From assembly GCA_016192075.1 (NCBI GenBank), contig JACPUU010000001.1, forward strand, positions 496,001 to 560,000: DNA of 64,000 nt. Direction: 5' to 3'. Shown here one piece after another: positions 53,514 to 61,662 of this stretch. The translations under genes were made by a program, and so were the position numbers. The number at the start of each line of letters is the position of its first letter. The first letter of the stretch is position 1. This stretch comes from Bacteroidota bacterium. GTDB lineage: Bacteria > Bacteroidota > Bacteroidia > Flavobacteriales_D > Crocinitomicaceae. The notes beneath the pieces were generated by a model that saw only the letters and a program-made list of their open reading frames with translations, made no database searches and had not been told where the DNA came from.

Positions 53514-53881
53514 ATTCAAATAGCGCAACCCATGGTCGTAAACTGGCTTCATTCAGTTTGTTTGAATCAGTTGTGGCTATTGCCATTATCAGTGTTTTGA
53601 TTGGGATTGCAACCATTGTGTATTCAAACCTGGTAGAATCTGAAAAACCCATTGCCTTTTACCAGGCTAAAGAAGAAATTGAACTTTGTTATCATCAATT
53701 GCAAACGGACAAAGCCTTTTTTTCAAAAATGATTGAGCATGAAACATACACCATTGAACAAAAAGTAGAATATCACAACGGCAACAAGAAAATCTATCGG
53801 GTAGAATACCTGGTTACCACGCAAAACAAAAAATGGTATTCTGAAAAACATTTACTCGCAAATCCAGATTATGTTCAGTAA
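53501..53881 (+). CDS. Minor pseudopilin, GspI-like
   Basis: 126 residues. A type III (prepilin) signal begins with KLASFSLFESVVAIAI: cleavage predicted between Ser17 and Phe18, with Glu22 at +5 of the mature protein, and a hydrophobic helix to about 42. The -1 residue is Ser instead of the usual Gly. The rest is a short alpha/beta pilin-type domain. It overlaps the neighbours by 13 and 11 bases. It is probably part of the pseudopilus tip, by analogy with GspI/J/K. Confidence 0.78.
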   Translation: MAELNSNSATHGRKLASFSLFESVVAIAIISVLIGIATIVYSNLVESEKPIAFYQAKEEIELCYHQLQTDKAFFSKMIEHETYTIEQKVEYHNGNKKIYRVEYLVTTQNKKWYSEKHLLANPDYVQ

Positions 53882-54389
53882 ACAAACCATACCAGCTTTT
53901 ACCATGATGGACATACTCACCGGTATGGTGGTGATGAGTCTTGTGGTGGTAATGGTTTTTTACCTGATGTCCGCCACCAGTCAACAGTCATTCGGATATC
54001 AGAAAGTTCGGCTTGAACTGAACACTTATTTGTTGTTGAAAGCAGATTTAAAAAGGCAGACTGAACAGGCAGAGCGCATAGAAGAACTGCCCGACGGGTT
54101 TAAGCTGGTTTCGGCAGACCGCGAAATTTCATACCTGCAGCAGGACCGGTTTTTGTTGCGGAAAACAGAAAATTCAATAGATACCTTATCCGGTGATTTG
54201 CTTGAAATGAAAAAAATTCCGCTGGATTCAGGCCGGGTTGAAAATATACCCCGGGCACTTGCAGGCGTTGAACTTAAGCTGAATTTCGGTTCTGATAATA
54301 CGCATCAGGGGCAAATTTTGAAATGTTACCTGTATAAGGAATATGGATTAACGGAACCAATGAATCAAAAACTGATACGTGAGTTTTAA
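53871..54389 (+). CDS. Minor pseudopilin, GspJ-like
   Basis: 172 residues. The prepilin signal IPAFTMMDILTGMVVMSL implies cleavage after Ala9 before Phe10, with Asp14 at +5 in place of the canonical Glu. A hydrophobic helix runs to about 35 (VVVMVFYLM), and the rest is a beta-rich pilin-like domain with a C-terminal AGVELKLNFG segment, which fits the GspJ type. It overlaps the GspF gene by 11 bases. Role in the tip complex is inferred from position and size. Confidence 0.75.
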   Translation: MFSKQTIPAFTMMDILTGMVVMSLVVVMVFYLMSATSQQSFGYQKVRLELNTYLLLKADLKRQTEQAERIEELPDGFKLVSADREISYLQQDRFLLRKTENSIDTLSGDLLEMKKIPLDSGRVENIPRALAGVELKLNFGSDNTHQGQILKCYLYKEYGLTEPMNQKLIREF

Positions 54390-55527
54390 ATTGAATCAAC
54401 ATAGCATTTCTGTTGCTCCGGCAAAAACTGCAAATCAGTCAGCCGGAAAGAAAGAGAATTTCTTTAACCGGGATATTCAGCTTTTTGGCGGTTCATTTAA
54501 CGATAAAAAGAAAGAGCGCTTTTATATGGATCTGCGCATTTTGTTAATGGCCGGCATTGATTTAAAATCAGCACTGGAACTCATTATTGAAGAGCAGCCA
54601 AAAGAAAAAGACAAGGCTTTTTTCAGCATCATTTACGATGATGTCATTAAAGGCAAGTCGCTGGCTGAGGCACTGAGATCAACCGGTAAATTTTCAGAGT
54701 ATGAATTTTTCAGCATTGAAATTGGTGAAGAATCCAATAAACTGCATGACGTTTTGGAAGAGCTGATGAATTATTATGCAGATCAGGCCGCGCTGAAAAA
54801 ACAAATCATGTCTGTTTTATCGTATCCGGCATTTGTTTTTGTGATCACTATTGGCCTGGTATACTTCATGCTCACCAGCGTGGTACCTATGTTTGCAGAT
54901 GTATTCAAGCAGTTTGGATCAGAACTTCCGCCGCTTACCTTAAAAGTAATTGCCATTTCTGAAAATTTTCCGTTTTACGCCATGATTGGTATCATTATCA
55001 TTCTCGGCGCCGGCTTGTTTGTTTATTGGCAGAAAAATGAAACCTGGTTCAGGCAAACCACCTCTGCTTTCTTTTTGAAGGTTCCAAAAGTTGGACAGCT
55101 TATTAAGTTGGTTTACCTGGCACGGTTTACCCAGGCCATGCATTTGCTGCTGGCGTCCAAAACACCGCTGGTGCACTCACTTGAACTTACCGAGCGGATG
55201 ATCAAATTTTATCCGCTGCAAAAAGCCATTGAACAAATGCGTACCGATGTTACCAAAGGAAAATCATTACACAGCGGCATGTCAGCGTTCAGCATTTTTC
55301 CAAAACGTATGCTTTCACTAATCAAGGTGGGCGAAGAAGTAAATCAACTGGAAGTAATGTTGGGTAAATTATCCAAACAATACAACGAAGAATTAAAATA
55401 CCAGACAAACATCATCGGTAAAATTATGGAACCGCTTATTCTGTTAATTATCGGATGTATTGTCGGGGTGATACTGGTTGCAATGTACATGCCTATGTTT
55501 AACCTGAGTAATCTGATGGCACAATGA
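54379..55527 (+). CDS. Type II secretion / type IV pilus inner-membrane platform, GspF-like
   Basis: 382 residues; GTG start at 54379 within the overlap with the pseudopilin. Two T2SSF repeats are present: the first with YMDLRILLMAGIDLKSALEL, ALRSTGKFSEYEFFSIEIGEE near 105-125, the second with LKVPKVGQLIKLVYLARFTQ and FSIFPKRMLSLIKVGEEVNQ near 300-320. Membrane segments are at about 153-178, 200-218 and 358-378. GspF and PilC are the platform that couples the ATPase to pseudopilin assembly. Its position, directly after the minor pseudopilins, is as in many gsp operons. Confidence 0.9.
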   Translation: MSFKLNQHSISVAPAKTANQSAGKKENFFNRDIQLFGGSFNDKKKERFYMDLRILLMAGIDLKSALELIIEEQPKEKDKAFFSIIYDDVIKGKSLAEALRSTGKFSEYEFFSIEIGEESNKLHDVLEELMNYYADQAALKKQIMSVLSYPAFVFVITIGLVYFMLTSVVPMFADVFKQFGSELPPLTLKVIAISENFPFYAMIGIIIILGAGLFVYWQKNETWFRQTTSAFFLKVPKVGQLIKLVYLARFTQAMHLLLASKTPLVHSLELTERMIKFYPLQKAIEQMRTDVTKGKSLHSGMSAFSIFPKRMLSLIKVGEEVNQLEVMLGKLSKQYNEELKYQTNIIGKIMEPLILLIIGCIVGVILVAMYMPMFNLSNLMAQ

Positions 55528-55530
55528 AAA

Positions 55531-55640
55531 TAGGAGTTAGCTCTAAGGAATTAGGATTTAGTAATGCAGAAATGGATATGGATAACTATTATCAGCTGAG
55601 CCGAAAAAGGACAATACTAAATCCTTAGAGCTAACTCCTA
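55531..55640. repeat. Large inverted repeat between gspF-like and gspG-like genes
   Basis: Left arm 55531-55563 and right arm 55615-55640 are complementary over 26 bases (TAGGAGTTAGCTCTAAGG plus ATTTAGTA), interrupted by a 7-base bulge, AATTAGG (55549-55555), on the left. The centre is 51 bases. The arms contain the GGAGTTAG-type unit and the right side repeats CTCCTAACTCCTCC. It looks like a short mobile or repeated element, or a strong mRNA structure that tunes expression between the two gene groups. It has no T run. Confidence 0.7.
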
Positions 55641-55662
55641 ACTCCTCCAAAACGAATTAGAT

Positions 55663-56079
55663 ATGAAAACAAAAAGCAGAAAAATTAAAAAACTAAACGC
55701 CTTCTCACTGGCGGAATTGGTTTTTGTATTGGGGATCATTGCAATCCTTTACATGTTGGTAATGCCCAACCAGGCATCTACGGTTGCCATGGCCAAATCC
55801 ATTGAGGCCAAATCCATGCTCAACCAGGTTTATTCACTGGAGCGCAACTATTTTTTCATGTATTCCAAGTATTCCACCAGTCTGGATGAAATTGGTTTTG
55901 AGCAGGAACGATTGAGTACCGAGGGCGGACAGGCCAATTACCGCATTGAAATTGTAGAGGCATCGTCTAACACCTTTATGGCTAATGCCATTGCCGTGAA
56001 TGATTTTGACGGTGATGGTGAAATCAATGTCTGGCAAATTGATCACGATAAAGCATTAAAAGAAGTAACGAAAGATTAA
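55663..56079 (+). CDS. Major pseudopilin, GspG-like
   Basis: 138 residues. The prepilin signal KLNAFSLAELVFVLGIIAIL gives cleavage between Ala13 and Phe14 with Glu18 at +5. The hydrophobic helix runs to about 35 and is followed by the GspG/PilA-like region (MAKSIEAKSMLNQVYSLERNYF) and a C-terminal AVNDFDGDGEINVWQIDHD near 115-133, an Asp-rich loop that resembles the calcium-binding loop of GspG. Being the most helix-rich and compact of the four, it is the best candidate for the main shaft subunit. It lies 1 base before the peptidase gene. Confidence 0.85.
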   Translation: MKTKSRKIKKLNAFSLAELVFVLGIIAILYMLVMPNQASTVAMAKSIEAKSMLNQVYSLERNYFFMYSKYSTSLDEIGFEQERLSTEGGQANYRIEIVEASSNTFMANAIAVNDFDGDGEINVWQIDHDKALKEVTKD

Positions 56080-56080
56080 G

Positions 56081-56572
56081 ATGAGCCTGACACTGCACAT
56101 TCTGCTGATTCTGCTCCTGGCACTTGCCTGCTACCAGGACTGGAAATACCGTGCCATTTATTGGTTCGTTTTTCCGCTGATTGCAATTGTAGCACTGTTG
56201 ATTTTCTTTATGCAGCAGCCTGACTGGAATGTGTTGGGGCTCAACTTAATTTTTGTGAGTACAGTTATTTCACTGCTCTTTGTCTATGTTTCGGTTAAAG
56301 CAAAACGATGGACAAATATTTTTGAAAATCATTTTGGATTGGGTGATGTGCTTTTTTTTCTGGCAATTACCCCGCTTTTCAGCGCATCAAATTACGTGTT
56401 GTTTTTTATTACGGGAATGATTTTTTCGGCAGCGCTGCATGGTTTGGTGAGCCTGCGTAAAGCCGGAAAAACCGTACCGCTGGCAGGTTATCTGTCGGTT
56501 TACCTGATTGCCCTGAAAGGCTTTTGCTGGTTCACCGGCAGTGATATTTTTTATACAAACCAGATTGGATGA
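56081..56572 (+). CDS. Prepilin peptidase (A24), lacks N-methyltransferase domain
   Basis: 163 residues, about five or six membrane segments. The two catalytic aspartates are visible: Asp20 in CYQDWKYRAIYW and Asp89 in the GxGD motif FGLGDVLFF. The N-terminal domain with the paired cysteines found in PilD/GspO, which carries N-methylation, is missing; the length matches archaeal-type and TadV-type peptidases. It should cut the leader peptides of the four pseudopilin-like proteins. Its start follows the gspG-like gene by 1 base, and it overlaps the ATPase gene by 4. Confidence 0.9.
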   Translation: MSLTLHILLILLLALACYQDWKYRAIYWFVFPLIAIVALLIFFMQQPDWNVLGLNLIFVSTVISLLFVYVSVKAKRWTNIFENHFGLGDVLFFLAITPLFSASNYVLFFITGMIFSAALHGLVSLRKAGKTVPLAGYLSVYLIALKGFCWFTGSDIFYTNQIG

Positions 56573-57987
56573 GTGAGGTGAAAGAAATAACGGTTTCGCT
56601 TGAAAACCAGCAGTTGATTTCAGTTGAAATGGCCTGGAATTACGGGGTCATTCCGGCTGAAAAAACGGAAACGTATTTTTCTTTTTTTGTAAAAGAAGAT
56701 GCAGACCTGGATTATGTGAAAGAAGACCTTGAAATTCTCACCGGTGAACGTGTTAAACTGATTCCGGTAGAAGCCTCGCTGATTCAGAAAAGCCTTGGAA
56801 AATATTACCGGCGGTCAGGCAATTACAACCGTGAAAATGTAACCACCCAAACCGGTGATAAAGATGATTTTTTGCTGCGGATTATTCACGAAGCCCGCGC
56901 TGTTGGAAGCAGTGATATCCACATTGAAATTTACGATGAAGATGCCCGCGTGCGTATTCGTATTGATGGTCACCTGGTAGAAAAATACAAATTGGAAAAA
57001 GACGAATATCCGGAGATTGTGAATAAGGTAAAAATCAAATCGAACCTGGATATTACAGAAAAAAGGTTGCCGCAGGACGGGCGGTTGAATTTTCCTGAAT
57101 TTGACGTACGTGTTTCTATTTTACCTACGCTGCACGGCGAAAAGATTGTACTCCGGATTCTGGCACGCGATGCCTCGCAGGTTGATATTTCAAAACTGGG
57201 GTTTGAACAAAAAGAAATGACCGATTACCTGGAGGGAATCAGAAAACCAAACGGCATAGTACTCATCAGCGGCCCAACCGGGTCAGGTAAAACCACCACA
57301 CTGTATGCCACGCTCAAAATTCTGAATGAAGAAAAGCGGAACATTGTGACCGTTGAAGACCCGATTGAGTATACACTTAAAGGCATCAACCAGGTGCAGT
57401 TAAAAGAGAGCATTGGTCTCACATTTGCCAGTGCACTGCGTTCCTTTTTACGGCAGGATCCGGACATTATAATGCTGGGTGAAATCAGGGACGGAGAAAC
57501 GGCGCAAATGGCTATTCGTGCTGCGCTTACAGGGCACCTGGTACTATCAACCATTCACACCAATTCAGCCTGGGGAACCATCTCACGCCTGGTTGATATG
57601 GGAGTGCCGGCCTACCTGCTGGCCAGTACCATTAACACATCCGTTGCACAGCGCCTGGTGCGAATTTTATGTAATGACTGTAAGGCAGAAATGGATTTAC
57701 CGCAGCAGGAATTACCGAAAGAATTCAGGAACAAAGGGTTGGTAAAGCACTGCGTACCTGTTGGCTGTGATACCTGTCATTTTACCGGGTACCGCGGACG
57801 TAAAGCCGTTTACGAGGTGATCAATATTGACCATGAACTGACCGATCTGATTAAAGAAGGTCAGCTCAAAGCAGATGATCTGTTGAAAGAAAAAGGAATT
57901 GAAAAAATAAATGAAAAGGCGTTTCAGCTTTTGCACGAAGGTAAAACTTCGCTGGAAGAAGTGTATTCGCTGCTTACCAATGTATAA
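56569..57987 (+). CDS. Type II secretion / type IV pilus assembly ATPase, GspE-like
   Basis: 472 residues; ATG at 56569 overlaps the previous stop (ATGA). The N-terminal domain (about 1-100) is GspE-like. The ATPase domain has the Walker A motif SGPTGSGKTTTLYATL near 233-248, the Asp box VTVEDPIEYTL, the Walker B region PDIIMLGEIRDGETA near 298-312, and the His box LSTIHTNSAWG near 328-338. Four cysteines (CNDCKAEM and CDTCHFTGYRGR near 366-412) form the zinc site of GspE/PilB. It powers assembly of the pseudopilus from the cytoplasm. No PilT-type retraction ATPase is seen in the window. Confidence 0.93.
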   Translation: MSEVKEITVSLENQQLISVEMAWNYGVIPAEKTETYFSFFVKEDADLDYVKEDLEILTGERVKLIPVEASLIQKSLGKYYRRSGNYNRENVTTQTGDKDDFLLRIIHEARAVGSSDIHIEIYDEDARVRIRIDGHLVEKYKLEKDEYPEIVNKVKIKSNLDITEKRLPQDGRLNFPEFDVRVSILPTLHGEKIVLRILARDASQVDISKLGFEQKEMTDYLEGIRKPNGIVLISGPTGSGKTTTLYATLKILNEEKRNIVTVEDPIEYTLKGINQVQLKESIGLTFASALRSFLRQDPDIIMLGEIRDGETAQMAIRAALTGHLVLSTIHTNSAWGTISRLVDMGVPAYLLASTINTSVAQRLVRILCNDCKAEMDLPQQELPKEFRNKGLVKHCVPVGCDTCHFTGYRGRKAVYEVINIDHELTDLIKEGQLKADDLLKEKGIEKINEKAFQLLHEGKTSLEEVYSLLTNV

Positions 57988-57996
57988 AATGATCCG

Positions 57997-59904
57997 ATGA
58001 AAAAATGTATTATACTAAGTCTCTTTTTGCTGGTTGGATTAACGGGTGTTTATGCCCAGACTGATCCGGCTGAATTTGACAAACAACTCACAGAATTGGC
58101 TAAGTCACAACCGGGACTTTTAGAGAAAGTGCAGGTGAATGTTTCCGGAATCGGGTTGTCTGATTTTATTACGGCAGTTGCTTTTGAACATAACCTGAAC
58201 GTGAGTGTGGATGAGCAGCTCAAAACAGTTGTAGTCAATAATTTTTACGATGCCCTGGTTAAAGATGTATTTGTTTTTATTGTCAAAAAATACGAACTGG
58301 ATGTTGAAGTGATCGGGACTATTATTGTCTTCAAAAAACCGGCTGAAAAACCAGTAGAAATACCTGTGGTTTTGCCCAAAGAAATTTTTGTTGAATACAA
58401 AAAAGAAAACCAGTTTTTGAGTCTTGATTTAAAGAAAGACACGTTGTCAAAAGTGGCAGAAACCATTACCCGCAAATCAGGCCGCAATGTAATTCTGGCC
58501 CCTAACATCAAAGACAGGGTGGTGTCAGTTTACATTGAAAACCGTCCGTTTGATGAGGTCATTGACATGATGTGTAAATCAAACGGGTTAAAGTCTACCA
58601 AAGATCAGAACGGCTTTTATTACCTGGAGTTGGATGAACTGCCCGTTGGTACAAATGCCGGAACCAGCGGACGAAATTCAGGCGGCGTAACAACACCGGT
58701 TAATACTCCGTCTCTGAACATTAAAATCAGTGCCCTGGATAATCAGAAACTGGATGTTGAAGCTACCAATACACCTCTTAAAGACATTATCAGTATGGCG
58801 TCTGATCAGTTGGGTGAGCATTATTTTATGTATGATGTACCAGAAGGAAATGCTACGCTGAAAGTCAAAAACGTGAGCTTTATGGAATTGCTGGCGCACG
58901 TTATGAACGGAACCGATTATACCTTTAAAAAGACCGAAAATTATTACCTGATTGGTAACCGGAAAACCGAAGGATTACGGGCGGTAGAATTGATTCAGCT
59001 TGAGAACAGAACGATTGAATCAGTGATGGAAATAATTCCAAAAGAGCTGGTGAGTGACATTGAAATCAAAGAGTTTGTAGAGTTGAACGGACTTATTTTG
59101 TCAGGCTCTTACCTGAAAATTGAAGAGCTGAAATCATTTCTTCGATCAGTAGACAAAGTGGTGCCCATGGTGCAGATTGACATCATTATTGTGTTCTCTA
59201 AAAAATCAAGTCAGCTCAGTACCGGAATGAAAGCCGGCCTGGCAGATCAGCCGGTGGTGACCAACGGTGATATTTTTCCGGGGCTGGATGTAACACTTGG
59301 TGCAGAAACGGTGAACGGACTGATTCAGGCCTTTAACGGATTTGGAATCATCAATATTGGCGCTGTAACACCTAATTTTTACCTGTCACTGAAAGCACTC
59401 GAAAGTAACAGTGTTATTGACATTGCATCCACACCCAAAATTTCTACCCTGAATGGCCACGAAGCTACTTTTTCGGTTGGTGAAACATCGTATTACCGTG
59501 AAGAGGTGGTAAACGTACAGCCCAGTATCAGCGGGGGCAATGTAATTTCAAATAAAGTATGGAAATCAACCGATGCCAACCTGAATATCACTGTTAAACC
59601 ATTTGTTTCAGCCGATGAATACGTGACACTTGAAATAAAAGTAGAGCAAAATGATTTTGCAGGTAAAGAAGATCCGACTGCGCCACCCAATAAAACAACG
59701 CAGACATTTGAATCGCTGATTCGCGTTAAAAACGGAGAAATGATTCTGATGGGCGGACTTGAAAAAGATTCCAAAGAAGATTCGGGCGAGGGTACTCCGT
59801 TAATTTCAAGAGTACCAGTGTTAAAGTGGTTTTTCAGCAGCAGAACCAAAAACAAGGAAAAATCAAAACTTCACATATTTATCAGACCAACCGTCACCTA
59901 CTAA
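57997..59904 (+). CDS. Outer-membrane secretin, GspD/PilQ-like
   Basis: 635 residues. Signal peptide about 1-20. An STN/N0-like domain lies at about 45-115 (VQVNVSGIGLSDFITAVAFE), a second, similar unit at about 140-205, further secretin-N-type units at about 240-385, and the secretin domain at about 390-630. The C-terminal signature RVKNGEMILMGGLEKDSKED, then RVPVLKWFFSSRTKNKEKS and LHIFIRPTVTY, is canonical. It forms the outer-membrane gate. It starts 9 bases after the ATPase gene and its stop overlaps the next gene by 1 base. Confidence 0.93.
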   Translation: MKKCIILSLFLLVGLTGVYAQTDPAEFDKQLTELAKSQPGLLEKVQVNVSGIGLSDFITAVAFEHNLNVSVDEQLKTVVVNNFYDALVKDVFVFIVKKYELDVEVIGTIIVFKKPAEKPVEIPVVLPKEIFVEYKKENQFLSLDLKKDTLSKVAETITRKSGRNVILAPNIKDRVVSVYIENRPFDEVIDMMCKSNGLKSTKDQNGFYYLELDELPVGTNAGTSGRNSGGVTTPVNTPSLNIKISALDNQKLDVEATNTPLKDIISMASDQLGEHYFMYDVPEGNATLKVKNVSFMELLAHVMNGTDYTFKKTENYYLIGNRKTEGLRAVELIQLENRTIESVMEIIPKELVSDIEIKEFVELNGLILSGSYLKIEELKSFLRSVDKVVPMVQIDIIIVFSKKSSQLSTGMKAGLADQPVVTNGDIFPGLDVTLGAETVNGLIQAFNGFGIINIGAVTPNFYLSLKALESNSVIDIASTPKISTLNGHEATFSVGETSYYREEVVNVQPSISGGNVISNKVWKSTDANLNITVKPFVSADEYVTLEIKVEQNDFAGKEDPTAPPNKTTQTFESLIRVKNGEMILMGGLEKDSKEDSGEGTPLISRVPVLKWFFSSRTKNKEKSKLHIFIRPTVTY

Positions 59905-61079
59905 TGAAATTAGATCTCGGAAATATCAATCAATTGGTTTGCGTTACGGTTCAGCTGAATGGTGACAAAACACTGTTTCATTACATCATGATGAAAAAAA
60001 CCAGGGGTGAAATAACCTTTGGCAAAATGAACAAACGCATTGGCTCAGTTGAAGAACTGGTTAAGGAAGTATCATTCCGACACCCGGTTCTGTTACATTT
60101 TACCGGCAAGGGAATTCTGAACCGCAAAATCAGGCGTGAAGAAAATTACCGGCATGCCATTCTTTTAAATGCCCAGCTGGATGATTTTTATTTTACCGAT
60201 TACCTGGAGGAAAAAACGGCTTATTGTTCCGTTATCCGCCGGAACACGGTACATGAATTACTGGCCGAATTTGCAAAACATAGACTGAATGTGGTGGGTA
60301 TTTCCAGCGGACCGTTTGTCAGTGTACCCCTGGTTCCGTTTTTTGACAAATCTTCTTTTGTAATTGATGACATTGCGTTAACAGTAGAAAAAGACAAAGT
60401 GGTTTCCTTTGAAAAAAGAGAGGACCCTGCCGGAAGTATCAATATTGGTGCTGACCGTATTGACTATGACGTATTGGGTTCTGTTGCACTGGGGGCCAAT
60501 TATTTTAACCCGTCTGACAGGGTAATGCTGTCAGTTGATTCACCGGTTTTTATGACAAACCTGGAAGAGGCCCGGCAAAAAAATATTTTTTTCAGGTTTG
60601 GTAAAATGCTGATGATTTTTTTTCTCACCCTGCTGGCAGCAAATTATTTTTACCTGGGACACCTTAATACCAAAATTGAAGAAAATTTTGTGGTGCTCTC
60701 AGAGTTTGAAGATCAGCTGGCCATGCTCAGTACGCTGGAGGAGGAAAAAGACCGTAAAGAAAACCTGCTGCGCTCATCCGGACTGCTTAACCGGCAATTC
60801 CTGTCTTTTTACCTGATGGAATTGTCCCATTCGGTTCCGTCTGAAATAACATTTGAAACCATTACGGTAAGACCACTTATATCAGAAATAAAAAAGAAGC
60901 AGAAAATAGAATTTTACGATCACCTGATTCAAATCAGCGGACGCAGTAAAACCAGTGATTTGCTAAGCCGGTGGATTGATGAACTGAAAAAAGAAGAATG
61001 GCTTTCCAAAGTAGATATTGTGGATTATACCTATGCCCGCAATGCCGGAAATTTTAAACTGGAAATTGTGGTAGAGTGA
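59904..61079 (+). CDS. GspL-like inner-membrane protein (PilM/PilN fusion type)
   Basis: 391 residues from the ATG at 59904, which overlaps the secretin stop (TAATG). A cytoplasmic region of about 235 residues has an actin-like or PilM/GspL-type arrangement (LLHFTGKGILNRKI, NVVGISSGPFVSVPL, GSINIGADRIDYDVLGSVAL). One membrane helix is at about 239-255 (KMLMIFFLTLLAANYFYLG). A coiled coil (about 262-300) and a PilN-type ferredoxin-like domain (about 305-391; LSHSVPSEITFETITVRPL) follow. The order matches GspL, which anchors the GspE ATPase to the inner-membrane platform. Confidence 0.78.
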   Translation: MKLDLGNINQLVCVTVQLNGDKTLFHYIMMKKTRGEITFGKMNKRIGSVEELVKEVSFRHPVLLHFTGKGILNRKIRREENYRHAILLNAQLDDFYFTDYLEEKTAYCSVIRRNTVHELLAEFAKHRLNVVGISSGPFVSVPLVPFFDKSSFVIDDIALTVEKDKVVSFEKREDPAGSINIGADRIDYDVLGSVALGANYFNPSDRVMLSVDSPVFMTNLEEARQKNIFFRFGKMLMIFFLTLLAANYFYLGHLNTKIEENFVVLSEFEDQLAMLSTLEEEKDRKENLLRSSGLLNRQFLSFYLMELSHSVPSEITFETITVRPLISEIKKKQKIEFYDHLIQISGRSKTSDLLSRWIDELKKEEWLSKVDIVDYTYARNAGNFKLEIVVE

Positions 61080-61128
61080 TTTGATAAACGGACGCGTAAA
61101 ATAAAAAAAGTGGTGATACGATAGAAGC

Positions 61129-61662
61129 ATGTTTGATAAACTGACATATAAACAAAAAAATTACGGACTGCTGGTTCTGTTCGTGGTCATGCTTATGGTC
61201 AGTTACAAACGTTCATTTGTACTCACGCTGAATGCCCTGGATGAATTAACCAGCCAGGAAAGTCAGAAACTCGCAGCAACATCTGCCCAGCAGTCTATTG
61301 AAATGCTGCAGATTTCCATTGCGCAGCTTAACCAGAATATCGGGCGCTCAGACCTTGAGCCTGACAAAGTAAACCAGGAAATTCTCAGCACCATTTCTGC
61401 TTTTTCAATGAATCACGCGGTGAGTTTGCAAAGGCTGGAATCCACACATGTTTTTCAAACAGTTGACTTTACTATTTTCTCAAACCTCATTTCAGTTGAG
61501 GGAAATTTTAACGGAATTCTTTCGCTGATTTATTACATGGAAAATGAATTTCAGTATGCACGGCTGACCAATGTAAACCTGTATACACAAACGGATCTTA
61601 CCACAAAAAAAACAAAACTATATGCAAAACTCCTGTTTCAGCATTACCGCCAGATTAACTAA
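61129..61662 (+). CDS. GspM/PilO-like inner-membrane protein
   Basis: 177 residues. One membrane helix at about 11-28 (NYGLLVLFVVMLMVSYKR), then a coiled coil (about 32-75) and a C-terminal ferredoxin-like domain (about 80-175) with FTIFSNLISVEGNFNGILSL and LIYYMENEFQYARLTNVNL, a pattern typical of PilO. It is placed just after the GspL-like gene, as gspM follows gspL or pilO follows pilN. It overlaps the lipoprotein gene by 41 bases. The partner relationship is inferred. Confidence 0.78.
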   Translation: MFDKLTYKQKNYGLLVLFVVMLMVSYKRSFVLTLNALDELTSQESQKLAATSAQQSIEMLQISIAQLNQNIGRSDLEPDKVNQEILSTISAFSMNHAVSLQRLESTHVFQTVDFTIFSNLISVEGNFNGILSLIYYMENEFQYARLTNVNLYTQTDLTTKKTKLYAKLLFQHYRQIN

